A DNA stretch of 64,000 bases from DASSJT01 sp963715025 (lineage in GTDB: Bacteria > Actinomycetota > Actinomycetes > Actinomycetales > Dermatophilaceae): positions 558,001 through 622,000 of the forward strand of contig CAVQQQ010000002.1 in the NCBI GenBank assembly GCA_963715025.1. Direction: 5' to 3'. Below the pieces are notes generated by a model. The model was given only the letters and a program-made list of their open reading frames with translations. It had not been told where the DNA came from and ran no database searches. Of the stretch, positions 33,352 to 45,422 are shown piece after piece. A program made the translations under genes and the position numbers. Each line of letters begins with the position of its first letter. The first letter of the stretch is position 1.

Positions 33352-33846
33352 GTGAAGGTCCTCGACGTCATCGGCGTCCGAGTCGAGACGCCCACCAACC
33401 AGCCGATCGTGCTGCTTCGGGAGCGCGATGGGGAGCGGTATGTGCCGATCTGGATCGGTGCCGCCGAGGCCACGGCCATTGCCTACGCACAGCAGGGCGT
33501 GGTGCCACCGCGACCGCTCACCCACGACCTCCTGAAGTCCGTGATCGAGGACCTCGGCCACCGGCTCACCCAGGTGCAGATCCGTGCTCTCACCGACGGT
33601 GTCTTCCACGCGGCTCTCATCATCGACGGCGGCACGGTCATCGACTGCCGGTCCTCCGATGCGATCGCCCTGGCCCTGCGCACCGGCTCGGAGATCGTGG
33701 CCGACGAGGGCCTGATCGAGGAGGCCGGAGTGGCGATGGCTCCCGAGGAGGACGACGAGGTGGAGAAGTTCAAGGAGTTCCTCGACCACGTGTCTGCCGA
33801 AGACTTCGGGAATGCCGGCGACGAGGAGCCCGGACAGCAGCCCTGA
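33352..33846 (+). CDS. Bifunctional nuclease (BFN) domain protein
   Basis: 164 aa with the BFN/DUF151 core: VIGVRVETPTNQPIVLLRER, YVPIWIGAAEATAIAYAQQG, then RPLTHDLLKSVIEDLGHRLT and IDCRSSDAIALALRTGSEIV. The C-terminal ~30 residues are acidic. The family's nuclease name comes from a plant protein; bacterial members are conserved but poorly understood, so a catalytic role is uncertain. Gene order matches Rv1829. Confidence 0.85.
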   Translation: MKVLDVIGVRVETPTNQPIVLLRERDGERYVPIWIGAAEATAIAYAQQGVVPPRPLTHDLLKSVIEDLGHRLTQVQIRALTDGVFHAALIIDGGTVIDCRSSDAIALALRTGSEIVADEGLIEEAGVAMAPEEDDEVEKFKEFLDHVSAEDFGNAGDEEPGQQP

Positions 33847-34007
33847 CCGGCGACGTGGGAAGGGCATGCCGCCCCGGCCGGGTATGCCGCGTGCTCGCGA
33901 CACGCAGGAGCCTTGGGGCTGCGGTCGTTGACGTCGGGGGTGGCGCGGCCATAGCGTCGACGATGGATACTGGCGAAATTCTCAATATGTAGTTTCAGGA
34001 GGCGGGC

Positions 34008-34586
34008 GTGAACTCCACCGGAGAGGCGCAGCCGCGCACGTCCGTGCCGGTCGCGGCGCAGGGTCTGCTGTTCGACGACGACTTGCCGGAGTTGCGCGAG
34101 GACGTGGGCTACCGCGGTCCGACCGCCTGCAAGGCCGCTGGCATCACCTACCGGCAGCTCGACTACTGGGCCCGCACCGGTCTGGTCGAGCCCTCGGTGC
34201 GGGGCGCTACCGGCTCTGGAACGCAGCGCCTCTACGGGTTCCGCGACATCCTCGTCCTGAAGGTGGTCAAGCGCCTGCTCGACACGGGAGTCTCCCTCCA
34301 GCAGATCCGCGTTGCGATTACCCACCTGCGAGAGCGCGGGGTCGACGACCTTGCTCAGATCACCCTCATGAGCGACGGCGCCACGGTTTACGAGTGCACC
34401 TCGAACGACGAGGTGATCGACCTGCTTCAAGGGGGTCAAGGGGTGTTCGGCATCGCCCTGGGTCGCGTGTGGCGCGAGGTGGAAGGCGAGCTGTCGGACC
34501 TGCCGAGCGAGCGCGCCGACACCGAGGAACTGCCAGAGCACCCGGGCGACGAGCTGCTGGCCCGGCGGCGGGCAAGACTCGCCTGA
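34008..34586 (+). CDS. MerR-family transcriptional regulator (Rv1830-type)
   Basis: 192 aa. The HTH reads YRGPTACKAAGITYRQLDYW, followed by a wing (GTQRLYGFRDILVLKVVKRL) and DTGVSLQQIRVAITHLRERG. The C-terminal half is an unknown dimer or effector region ending in an Arg-rich tail. It follows the BFN gene as Rv1830 does. Upstream is an AT-rich stretch (33961-33997) with TATTCTCAATATGTAG-like character and a strong AGGAGG before GTG 34008. The target genes are unknown. Confidence 0.85.
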   Translation: MNSTGEAQPRTSVPVAAQGLLFDDDLPELREDVGYRGPTACKAAGITYRQLDYWARTGLVEPSVRGATGSGTQRLYGFRDILVLKVVKRLLDTGVSLQQIRVAITHLRERGVDDLAQITLMSDGATVYECTSNDEVIDLLQGGQGVFGIALGRVWREVEGELSDLPSERADTEELPEHPGDELLARRRARLA

Positions 34587-34605
34587 GCCACACTCCGGAC
34601 ACATC

Positions 34606-34657
34606 CCAGCAGGGTCCGCGAGGGTCCGTCTTCCGCCGGGGAGACGGACCCTGCTGG
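34606..34657 (+). terminator. Overlapping alternative stem-loops between merR and the glycine riboswitch
   Basis: CCAGCAGGGTCCG (34606-34618) pairs perfectly with CGGACCCTGCTGG (34645-34657). Inside it GGGTCCGTCT (34622-34631) can instead pair with AGACGGACCC (34642-34651); the right arms overlap, so the two stems compete. It most simply terminates merR. A TAGTCT at 34658-34663 may be the -10 box for the riboswitch transcript. Confidence 0.5.
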
Positions 34658-34679
34658 TAGTCTGGGAGTGCTGCACACC

Positions 34680-34795
34680 CCGTGTGGGAGAGACCTCGGC
34701 CAGCGCCGGCCGGGGCGCCGAAGGGGCAAACTCCCCGGAACCTCTCAGGCACCCAGGACCACACGGATCAGGCACCTCTGGAGCGCATAGCGACA
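34680..34795 (+). ncRNA. Glycine riboswitch (single aptamer) upstream of gcvP
   Basis: Conserved glycine aptamer blocks appear in order: GGGAGAGACC, GCCGAAGGGGCAA, GGAACCTCTCAGGCACCCAGG and GGATCAGGCACCTCTGGAGC. Only one aptamer is recognisable; the following 40 nt show no second core. It ends about 40 nt before gcvP ATG 34835. Glycine binding is expected to switch on the glycine decarboxylase gene. Confidence 0.9.
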
Positions 34796-34834
34796 GATGG
34801 GGAGGCGTCCCTCGCAGAACCTGTCAGGAGCCTC

Positions 34835-37708
<2,874 letters not shown>

Positions 37709-37779
37709 GCCTGCGGTCGGCCGCGGCCTGGGGCCCGCCACCACCGGGAAGCCGAGCCGCAGCCAGCGGGCCAGGAGCC

Positions 37780-37815
37780 AGGAACTAGGCAGGAGTTAGG
37801 AACTAGGCACGAGCT
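37780..37815. repeat. Two-copy 18-bp tandem repeat after gcvP
   Basis: AGGAACTAGGCA recurs at 37780 and 37798 with an 18-bp period and near-identical intervening bases. The second copy runs into the stop codon of sbcC on the opposite strand. Confidence 0.5.
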
Positions 37816-40800
37816 AGGCGGCGCCCCGGTCGGTTCGGACCGAGACCGAGGAACCGCGGGCGGTCTTGCGGACCATGATCTGGCTGGCAATGCGGGACCG
37901 GAGTTCCGCGACGTGGCTGACCACGCCGACGGCGCGGCCTCCCTCCCGCAGCTCGTCGAGGACGCCCAGGACCTGCTCGAGGCTCTCGTCGTCGAGGCTC
38001 CCGAACCCCTCGTCGATGAAGAGCGTCTGCAGATCGAAGCCGCCCGCCTCCTCGCGCACGGCGTCGGCCAGGCCAAGCGCCAGCGCGAGCGAGGCCATGA
38101 ATGCCTCACCGCCGGACAGGGTGGACGTCGCCCTCGCCTGACCGGTCCACAGGTCGAGGACCTCGAGGCCGAGGCCGCTCCGGGCTCCCTTCGCGGCGAG
38201 CTCGTCGGAGTGCTGGAGCCGATAGCGGCCCTCGCCCATGACCGCCAGCCGCTCGTTGGCCAGCCGGGCGACGTTCTCGAGCCTGGCCGCGAGCACGAAG
38301 GACGACAGCCGCATGCGTCTGGTGTTGTTGGGCCCGGTGCCTGCCATAGTGTCGGCGAGGTCGCGAAGGAGAGCGCTGCGGCGAAGAGCTGGGAGGTATG
38401 CAGCACATCGCGCCGTGATGCGGTCCCGGAGGCGCAACACGTCGCGAAGGGTGCGCTCGGCAAGGGCCTGCGTGGAACGCGAGGACACGTGGGCGGCCTG
38501 GGCTTCACGGAGGGCGGCCGTGAGGCGCGCGAGGTCCGGAGCCGGCAGATTCTCGGCCGCCGCGACGTCCGCGTCGCCGAGGGTCGCCTGGAAGGAAATG
38601 CGAGCTTGGTCATGCTCGACGCACAGCCGCTCGAGCTCAGCCATGGTCGGCCCGTCGAGCCTGGCGGCAGCGGCTTCGTCGGGAGTGTCGAAGCCGCTGG
38701 CGTTCAGGGCTTCTCGCGCACCATCCTGAGCGGCTGCGACGAGCTCGCGCTCCCGGTCCAGTGCCTGACCGGCGGCCACGACAGCCCGGACCGCGGCTGC
38801 CACGACTCGATGTCGCTCCTCGGCGGATGCGGTGTCGACCTCGGCCGATGAGCCACCGCCCGCGCACGGACACCCGGCTGCGTGGGCCTGCAGCAGGGAG
38901 GCCAGCTCTGCCTCACGTTCGGCGGTGGCGCGGTCGGCCTCCGCCAGCGCTGCCTCGGCGCCAGCACGTCGCTCGCGCAGGAGGTCGTCCACGGCCGCGG
39001 CCGCTGACAGACCCGCGCGGGCGCCTTGGAGGGCCGCATGTGCCGACGGCGCTTCGTCGGCTAGGCGCTGCGAGGTCTCGAGCGCTTCGCGGGCCCGCCT
39101 GACCTCATTGGCCAGGGTCTCGGCATCCCCGACTCTTTCCAGATCCCGCTGGCGGGCCCTCTGGCCGGCCTCGGCGGCCGCTAGCGCCAGTGCTGCCTGC
39201 TCGAGCGCCGCTGCAGCCCTGTCCCACCGCTCCTCGGCGAGCTGGAGGTCGTCGGAGGCGACGCGGCTCGTTGCCTGCGCCCGGTGGGGGTGCGACGTCG
39301 CGCCGCACACAGGGCAGGCATCGCCCTCGGCCAGACCGTCGGCGAGCTCGGCGGCCATCCCGGCGAGCCGGGCCTCCCTCAGATCGAGAAGGCTCTGGCG
39401 GGTGTCCTGTTCGGCCTCCCTGAGATCGGCGTGCCGATCCCGCAGCCGTGCGATCTCGTCGAGGGCGGCGCCGTGCTCCACCCGCAGTCGGTGCAGCCGC
39501 AGCGTCTCGTCGACCCGCAGGCGCAGGCCCGGCAGCTCGTCCAGAGCGCGCTGGCACCGCTCGGAGTGCCCGAGGTGGCGCTCGGCCTCGGCCTCGGACT
39601 GGGCGCGGAGCGCCGCTTGGGACAGCGATTCTTGCTGCGCAGCCCGGATCTGGTCGCGGAGCCGAGCGCGGTGCTTCGATGCGGCCACCGACTCCGCGCG
39701 CAGCCGCCCGGCTTCCCGGATCGCCTCGTCGTGCTGCTCCAGCTCCATGAGGAGGCCCTCCAGGCTGCCATCCGGAGCACCCAACCCGAGGCGCTCGACG
39801 GACTGCATTGCGGCCGTGTGCCGCTGCTCTGCCAGTCTCTGAGCGGCGATGGCGCGGCTCAGGACGTCGAGGTGACCCGACACCTGAAGGGCTCGACGAC
39901 CCAAGGTCACTCTCCGCACAGCTTCCTCGTACTGGGTCGTGGACTCATCGAGCCCACGAAGGCCGGAACGGGCCGTTTCGGCTCGCTCCTGGAGCGCCGC
40001 GATGCTGTTGCCCTCGGTGTTGGCGTGCAGTGCCGCGGCCTCAGCGGTCAGGGCCGCCTCGCTCGCGGCCATGGTCGCCGTCACGACGTCGGACAGTCGG
40101 GCGACCACCGCCGCCACCGCCTCGGGGATCGCCTCAGGCTGCCTGGCGTCCACCTCGACGGGCAGGGCGGCGCTTGGAACCTCCACGAGCAGGTCGGCGA
40201 GCCGATCGAGGTCGGAGGCCAGCTCGCGGCGGTGGTCGTCGACCCTCCCAGCCAGCTCACGGCGCTGGCCGGCCAGCCAGTCCTCGACGTCGGTGAACCT
40301 CTGGACGTCGAACAGGCGCTCCAGCACCTGCCGTCGCTCCTCTGCGGTGGCCCTCAGGAAGGCCGCGAACTCGCCCTGGGGAAGCATCACGACCTTGCTG
40401 AACTGCGCCAGGCCCATGCCGACGCTCTCGTGTACCACTGCAGCGACATCTTCGGGCCGACTGTCCTTGCCCACCCACTCGCCGCCGACCCGCTCGTGCA
40501 GGACCACCCGTGCGGGCGAGCGGGTCTCCCCCTGGCCCCGCTTCTTGGGGCGGAGAAACTCGGGCGAGCGCTCAATCATGAAGCGCCTGCCCGACGACGT
40601 GAACTCGAGCGAGACGCGGGGCACCGCGTCTCGCGGTGCGTGGTCGCTGCGCAGGGACCTGGCACCGGACCGCGCACCGGGCACATCGGCGTACAGCGCA
40701 AAGCACACGGCGTCGAGCAGGCTGGTCTTCCCGGCGCCGGTCGCGCCATGGATGAGGAACAGCCCATGCTCCGACACGTCGTCGAAGTCGATGTCCACCG

Positions 40801-40849
40801 GGGCAGCGAAGGGCCCGAACGCCGACACGGTCAGCCGGTGCAGCCTCAT
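37814..40849 (-). CDS. sbcC: Exonuclease SbcCD subunit C (Rad50-like ATPase)
   Basis: 1011-aa SMC-type ATPase. Walker A GATGAGKTSLLDAVCF is near residue 38. Long coiled coils flank a zinc-hook CPVCGATSHPH at about residue 515, and the C-terminal head has LSGGEAFMASLALALG and Walker B TLFIDEGFGSLDDESL. With SbcD it processes hairpins and protein-blocked DNA ends. The second Cys-containing stretch (GCPCAGGG, ~residue 660) is probably not the hook. It overlaps sbcD by 4 nt. The coding strand is opposite to gcvP, and the genes are convergent. Confidence 0.95.
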   Translation of the reverse strand: MRLHRLTVSAFGPFAAPVDIDFDDVSEHGLFLIHGATGAGKTSLLDAVCFALYADVPGARSGARSLRSDHAPRDAVPRVSLEFTSSGRRFMIERSPEFLRPKKRGQGETRSPARVVLHERVGGEWVGKDSRPEDVAAVVHESVGMGLAQFSKVVMLPQGEFAAFLRATAEERRQVLERLFDVQRFTDVEDWLAGQRRELAGRVDDHRRELASDLDRLADLLVEVPSAALPVEVDARQPEAIPEAVAAVVARLSDVVTATMAASEAALTAEAAALHANTEGNSIAALQERAETARSGLRGLDESTTQYEEAVRRVTLGRRALQVSGHLDVLSRAIAAQRLAEQRHTAAMQSVERLGLGAPDGSLEGLLMELEQHDEAIREAGRLRAESVAASKHRARLRDQIRAAQQESLSQAALRAQSEAEAERHLGHSERCQRALDELPGLRLRVDETLRLHRLRVEHGAALDEIARLRDRHADLREAEQDTRQSLLDLREARLAGMAAELADGLAEGDACPVCGATSHPHRAQATSRVASDDLQLAEERWDRAAAALEQAALALAAAEAGQRARQRDLERVGDAETLANEVRRAREALETSQRLADEAPSAHAALQGARAGLSAAAAVDDLLRERRAGAEAALAEADRATAEREAELASLLQAHAAGCPCAGGGSSAEVDTASAEERHRVVAAAVRAVVAAGQALDRERELVAAAQDGAREALNASGFDTPDEAAAARLDGPTMAELERLCVEHDQARISFQATLGDADVAAAENLPAPDLARLTAALREAQAAHVSSRSTQALAERTLRDVLRLRDRITARCAAYLPALRRSALLRDLADTMAGTGPNNTRRMRLSSFVLAARLENVARLANERLAVMGEGRYRLQHSDELAAKGARSGLGLEVLDLWTGQARATSTLSGGEAFMASLALALGLADAVREEAGGFDLQTLFIDEGFGSLDDESLEQVLGVLDELREGGRAVGVVSHVAELRSRIASQIMVRKTARGSSVSVRTDRGAA

Positions 40850-42024
40850 GCCGCACCCTCGCGACCGGGAGCGCGCGCGACGCGGCCGGTGTCGTCGCGC
40901 TGGGCCCGGGCCAGTCGGCCAGCCTCAAGAGCCGCCTCGAGCACAGCGCGCTCGTCGGCACCTGGGCCGGCTCCCGCCCGAACGTGGGCCAGGAAGTCGC
41001 AGCAGACCTCGACGTCGGAGCGGGCGGTGAGCTTCGCGGCATACGTGCTGACGTCGACCGGCACACCCTGCGGGTCGAACTGAAGCACCAGGGCGTGCGG
41101 GAAGCGGCGGCGGATGCGGTCCATGGCGCCCAGGGGCCGCACCGGGTCGGTCAGCGTCACCTGGCACCACGCGGACTCCGCGTCGACGTGCCGCGGATCG
41201 GCCAGGAGGTCATCGAGGTCGCCGCGCAGCAGGCGCAGTGGCCGTTCTACCGGCGCCTCTACCTGCTCGACCCCCACCCCCGCCTCGGTCAGGTCGACCA
41301 GCCACGAGCCCTTCCGGTGATCCCACTCGCTGAACGACAGCGCGAGCGGAGACCCGGAATAGCGCATCGACGGCTCGACCACCTGGCGTCCGTGGAGATG
41401 GCCGAGCGCGACATAGTCGACTCCCTCGTACACCCTCGGGTGCACCGCACTCACACCTCCAACGCTGATGTCGCGTTCGGAGTCGCTCGTGGCGCCCCCG
41501 GTCACGAATGCGTGCGACATGACGACGCTGGGCAAACCGTGCTCGTGACGGCTGGCCGTCACCCGGAGCATGGCCGCCTGCAGCACCGCGGCATGAGTGC
41601 GCTCGGGGGCCGCCAGCGGCTCGGCGGCCAGCGATGGCTCGAGGTAGGGGAGCGGGTAGACCGCAGCCCCCGCGATCACAACCGGCTGCCCGACGCCCGC
41701 GATGGACGAGCGGATGTGCAGCCCAGCGCGCGCCAGGAGCTCGGAGACAAAGCCCAGCCGGATCGCCGAGTCGTGGTTTCCGCTGGACAGGACGACCTGC
41801 GCGCCCGCGTCGACGAGCCGGGTCAGTGCCTCGGACAGCAGCTCGACGGTGTCGGGGGCGGGCATGGCCCGGTCATAGACGTCGCCGGACACCAGCACGG
41901 CATCGACCCGCTCCTCACGCACGGTCTCGACCAGGTGGTCGAGGAAACGCGCCTGTGCGCCCAGCAGCCCCACCTGGTGGAACGACCGGCCGAGATGCCA
42001 GTCGGAGGTGTGGAGGAAGCGCAC
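40846..42024 (-). CDS. sbcD: Exonuclease SbcCD subunit D (Mre11-like nuclease)
   Basis: 392-aa metallophosphoesterase-type nuclease. The metal-binding motifs are HTSDWHLGRSFHQ, VSGDVYDRAMP, VLSSGNHDSAIRL, VVMSHAFV and YVALGHLHGRQVV. It forms the Mre11/Rad50-like SbcCD complex with the overlapping downstream sbcC, acting on DNA hairpins and blocked ends. The C-terminal ~40 residues are Ala/Arg-rich. Confidence 0.95.
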   Translation of the reverse strand: MRFLHTSDWHLGRSFHQVGLLGAQARFLDHLVETVREERVDAVLVSGDVYDRAMPAPDTVELLSEALTRLVDAGAQVVLSSGNHDSAIRLGFVSELLARAGLHIRSSIAGVGQPVVIAGAAVYPLPYLEPSLAAEPLAAPERTHAAVLQAAMLRVTASRHEHGLPSVVMSHAFVTGGATSDSERDISVGGVSAVHPRVYEGVDYVALGHLHGRQVVEPSMRYSGSPLALSFSEWDHRKGSWLVDLTEAGVGVEQVEAPVERPLRLLRGDLDDLLADPRHVDAESAWCQVTLTDPVRPLGAMDRIRRRFPHALVLQFDPQGVPVDVSTYAAKLTARSDVEVCCDFLAHVRAGAGPGADERAVLEAALEAGRLARAQRDDTGRVARAPGREGAA

Positions 42025-42215
42025 GATGTCACGCTATGGCGGCAGGGTGACAGACGCCGGGAGGCGGTCGCCACGCTGTATGCCGTGTCGCCCCGACGGC
42101 TGGTGAGCCCACAGCCCCGGTCCGGTCGCCGGACACTTGGCCCAACAGGGTGGCATGGCCCCCGGCGCTGTGGTTGGGTCGGAGCCGAGGTTCCGATGCG
42201 GCACTGGGAGGCCAC

Positions 42216-43697
42216 ATGGGCACGGAGGTCAGCGCACAGAGCTACACCCGCGAGCAGCGGCAGCGGTACCGCGAGAAGGTGCGACAGAACCTCGACGTGT
42301 TCGAGCGGATGCTGGCCCAGAGCTCGTTCGAGTTCGAGCGGCCGATGACCGGACTGGAGATCGAGCTCAACCTCGTCGATGCCGACTACCAGCCGCGGTT
42401 CGCCAACGCAGAGGTGCTCGAGCGCATCGCCGACCCCGACTTCCAGACCGAGCTTGCGCGCTACAACATCGAGCTCAACGTGCGCCCGCGGCCGCTGCCC
42501 GGGGACGAGGCTCTGCACCTGGAGCAGGATCTGCGCGACTCGCTCAACCGGGCCGACCGGCTGGCCCAGGAGGTCGGCTCGCACATCGTCCCGATCGGCA
42601 TTCTCCCAACGATCATGCCGGAGCACTTCGCGGGTGAGTGGATCAGCAGCAACAACCGCTACACCGCGCTCAACGACTCGATCTTCTTCGCCCGCGGCGA
42701 GGACATCTACCTGGACATCGAGGGTCCGACGGGCGAGCGCCTGGCCACGTACTCCGACACCATCGCGCCCGAGTCCGCCTGCACCTCCGTCCAGCTGCAC
42801 CTCCAGGTCGCACCGCAGGACTTCGCCGCCCACTGGAATGCCGCCCAGGCGCTCGCGGGACCGCAGCTGGCGCTGGCCGCGAACTCGCCCTTCTTCTTCG
42901 GTCGTCGGCTTCACGCCGAGACTCGGATCGAGCTGTTCTGTCAGGCCACGGACACCCGGTCCATCGAGCTCAAGAACCAGGGCGTGCGGCCGCGGGTCTT
43001 CTTCGGCGAGCGGTGGATCACCTCGATCTTCGACCTGTTCGAGGAGAACGTGCGCTACTTCCCGGCGCTTCTGCCCGAGACCACCGATGAGGACCCCATC
43101 GCCAAGCTCGAGGCCGGCGAAGCGCCGCTCCTGTCCGAGCTGCGGCTTCACAACGGCACTATCTACCGCTGGAACCGGCCGATCTACGACATCGTCGGCG
43201 GCACGCCCCACCTGCGGGTCGAGAACCGCGTCCTCCCGGCCGGCCCCACGATCGTCGACGTCATGGCCAACGCGGCGTTCTACTACGGCGTGATTCGGAT
43301 GCTCGCCTCGGAGGACCGACCGGTCTGGACCAAGATGAGCTTCGCCGCCGCCGAGCAGAACTTCCACGCGTGCGCTCGCGAGGGCATTGACGCCCGCCTC
43401 TACTGGCCGGGCTTCGGCGAGGTCCGCGCCGACGAGCTGGTCTTGCGCCACCTGCTCCCGCTGGCCCACCGCGGCCTCGAGGACTGGGGCGTGTCGCAGG
43501 CCGTGCGCGACCGCTTCCTCAGCGTCATCGAGGGGCGCTGCACGAGCGGTGCCAACGGGGCCACCTGGCAGACCGAGGCGGTGGCGCGATTCGAGGAGCG
43601 GGGCGCGGACCGCGCGACGGCCCTGCGCCAGATGCTCGAGGCCTACGTCCAGCACATGCACACCAACCAGCCGGTGCACACCTGGCCGCAGCCCTAG
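42216..43697 (+). CDS. GCS2-type glutamate-cysteine ligase-like protein
   Basis: 493-aa protein of the carboxylate-amine ligase superfamily: MTGLEIELNLVDADYQPRFA (acidic metal-binding start), YNIELNVRPRPLPGDEALHL, VPIGILPTIMPEHF, NDSIFFARGEDIYLDIEGPT and the C-terminal PHLRVENRVLPAGPTIVDVM with an Arg-Glu-Asn metal/nucleotide motif. The family forms gamma-glutamyl bonds; Cys is the annotated acceptor, but not proven here. Mycothiol producers often keep such a gene with unclear product. ATG 42216 has GGGAGG upstream. It is divergent from sbcD. Confidence 0.78.
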   Translation: MGTEVSAQSYTREQRQRYREKVRQNLDVFERMLAQSSFEFERPMTGLEIELNLVDADYQPRFANAEVLERIADPDFQTELARYNIELNVRPRPLPGDEALHLEQDLRDSLNRADRLAQEVGSHIVPIGILPTIMPEHFAGEWISSNNRYTALNDSIFFARGEDIYLDIEGPTGERLATYSDTIAPESACTSVQLHLQVAPQDFAAHWNAAQALAGPQLALAANSPFFFGRRLHAETRIELFCQATDTRSIELKNQGVRPRVFFGERWITSIFDLFEENVRYFPALLPETTDEDPIAKLEAGEAPLLSELRLHNGTIYRWNRPIYDIVGGTPHLRVENRVLPAGPTIVDVMANAAFYYGVIRMLASEDRPVWTKMSFAAAEQNFHACAREGIDARLYWPGFGEVRADELVLRHLLPLAHRGLEDWGVSQAVRDRFLSVIEGRCTSGANGATWQTEAVARFEERGADRATALRQMLEAYVQHMHTNQPVHTWPQP

Positions 43698-43754
43698 GCC
43701 GCGTCCAGTGCGGCGCAACGGCCCTCGCACTGGCGTGACCACACGGCATACCCC

Positions 43755-44375
43755 TCAGTCGCGGGGCAGGTCCGGCGAGCGGTTCCAGGCCCGGATGGCC
43801 GGCTGCTCGCGGTCGAACTCCAGCACGCTGACCGAGCCGGCGTCCATGAGGATCTGGGCCCCCAGTCTCGGCTCCTGGCGCAGGAACACGGCCGTGAGCA
43901 CACGCAGGCAGTGGCCGTGGCCGACCAGCGCTACGTCGCCACGGGCCAGGGCCGGAAGCACCCGGTTCACCACGCGAGAAGCCCGGCCGGCCACCTCTTC
44001 GACCGTCTCGCCCGGCGTGTCCCCTGGAGGCACGCCGTTCGCGAACACCGTCCAGTCGTAGCCTGCCTCGTCCCGGATGTCCTTGGTGGTGCGGCCTTCG
44101 TACGCCCCGTAGTCCCACTCGAGCAGGTCGCCGTCCACCTCGGCGTCCAGCCCGGCCAGCTGTGCGGTGCGGCGTGCCCGCTGGAGCGGCGAGGTCAGGA
44201 CGAGAACGAAGCCGAAGTCGGCGAGCAGTGCGGCGGCGGCGGTCGCGACGCGCTCGCCGCGGGGCGTCAGGGGCAGGTCGGTGCGGCCGGTATGACGGCC
44301 CGCCCTCGACCACTCGGTCTCGCCGTGGCGCAGGAGGACCAGCCTGCCCTCAGGCGGGGCTGGCTGGGTGCTCAC
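43755..44375 (-). CDS. Histidine phosphatase superfamily protein (GpmB-like)
   Basis: 206 aa with the LVLLRHGETEWSRAGRHTGR phosphohistidine motif, the second Arg in SPLQRARRTAQLAG, the EWDYGAYEGRTTKDI acid-base Glu region and the second catalytic His in VALVGHGHCLRVL. The family removes phosphate from small substrates such as phosphoglycerate, adenosylcobalamin phosphate or phosphosugars; the substrate cannot be fixed here. It is convergent with the ligase gene and divergent from the DUF1697 gene. Confidence 0.87.
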   Translation of the reverse strand: MSTQPAPPEGRLVLLRHGETEWSRAGRHTGRTDLPLTPRGERVATAAAALLADFGFVLVLTSPLQRARRTAQLAGLDAEVDGDLLEWDYGAYEGRTTKDIRDEAGYDWTVFANGVPPGDTPGETVEEVAGRASRVVNRVLPALARGDVALVGHGHCLRVLTAVFLRQEPRLGAQILMDAGSVSVLEFDREQPAIRAWNRSPDLPRD

Positions 44376-44411
44376 GTCGCCACCCTACGGGGCGGGTGAC
44401 AGGATGCCGGT

Positions 44412-44951
44412 ATGCCGGTCTACGTCGCCTTCCTGAGGGCGGTCAACGTGGGCGGCCGCTTCGTGAAGATGGACGCCATGCGGGCGGCCCTGGACGCCAG
44501 CGGCTTCGAGGAGGTCGAGACCCACATCCAGAGCGGAAACGTTCGGCTCCGCACCGCCCTGCGCAGTCCCTCCCGGGTGGAGTCCGCCCTCGAGGATTGC
44601 CTGGCCGCTTTCGCTGGTTTCAGCGTGGCGGCCATGGTGCGCACGCCACAGCAGGTGCGCGCCCTCGAAACGGAGGCGGACGGCATCCCGCCGCTGCTCT
44701 CGCCGCAGGGCCGGCGCTACATTGCCGTGGCCAAGGGCCCCATCGGCGGAGACTCGAGAGCCGAGATGGAGTCCTACGATGCCACGGACGAGCGGGCCCG
44801 GGCCCTCACCGGTGCGGTCCTCCTGGAGTACGGGCTGGCCTTCAACCGGTCGAGGCTGTCCGGAGCGAGGCTGGAGAGAATGGCTGGACAACCACTGACG
44901 GCGCGCGATTTCAAGGTGATCCGCGCCCTGAGCGAGAAATGGGGCGCGTGA
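44412..44951 (+). CDS. DUF1697 domain protein
   Basis: 179 aa. The family signature MPVYVAFLRAVNVGGRFVKM and LDASGFEEVETHIQSGNVRL is complete, with C-terminal LTARDFKVIRALSEKWGA. DUF1697 proteins are widespread in actinobacteria and have no established function. The ATG at 44412 follows the short gap to the divergent phosphatase gene. Its TGA overlaps the ATG of the OsmC gene, so the two are coupled. Confidence 0.85.
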   Translation: MPVYVAFLRAVNVGGRFVKMDAMRAALDASGFEEVETHIQSGNVRLRTALRSPSRVESALEDCLAAFAGFSVAAMVRTPQQVRALETEADGIPPLLSPQGRRYIAVAKGPIGGDSRAEMESYDATDERARALTGAVLLEYGLAFNRSRLSGARLERMAGQPLTARDFKVIRALSEKWGA

Positions 44952-45409
44952 TGTCGCAGGATGCACGGCAGACGCAGGAGACCGGTGGTACCGGTCTGGG
45001 CCGGCGGTCGATCTCGATGCGTCGCCTGGGGCACAGCGAGTACGAGGTGACAAACGTGCGGGGCGGCACGATCCGCCTGGGCGGTGGCAAGGACGACAGC
45101 TTCACGCCGGTGGAGCTCTTCCTGACCTCGATCGCAGGGTGCAGCGCCATCGACGTCGACTTCATCACCAGCAGGCGGGCCGAGCCCACCCAGTTCGACG
45201 TGTCCGCGTCCGGTGAGAAGCTGCGCGACGAGACCGGCAACCACATGGACGACATCGAGGTGACTTTCAGGGTGCGCTTCCCCGACGGGCCAGAGGGCGA
45301 CGATGCCCGCGACATGCTCCCGCGAGCCATCGCGCGCTCGCACGACCGCCTGTGCACCGTCTCACGCACCGTCCAGCGTGGCGCGACGGTCACGATGGTC
45401 GAAAGCTGA
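44951..45409 (+). CDS. OsmC/Ohr-family peroxide reductase-like protein
   Basis: 152 aa with the OsmC fold: GGTIRLGGGKDDSFTPVELF, the first redox Cys in SIAGCSAIDVDFITSRR, and the second Cys in RSHDRLCTVSRTVQRG. OsmC/Ohr proteins reduce organic hydroperoxides with these two cysteines. ATG 44951 overlaps the DUF1697 stop, and a TsaC-like gene follows after 13 nt, suggesting a three-gene operon. Confidence 0.85.
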   Translation: MSQDARQTQETGGTGLGRRSISMRRLGHSEYEVTNVRGGTIRLGGGKDDSFTPVELFLTSIAGCSAIDVDFITSRRAEPTQFDVSASGEKLRDETGNHMDDIEVTFRVRFPDGPEGDDARDMLPRAIARSHDRLCTVSRTVQRGATVTMVES

Positions 45410-45422
45410 GGACGCTGAGGGC

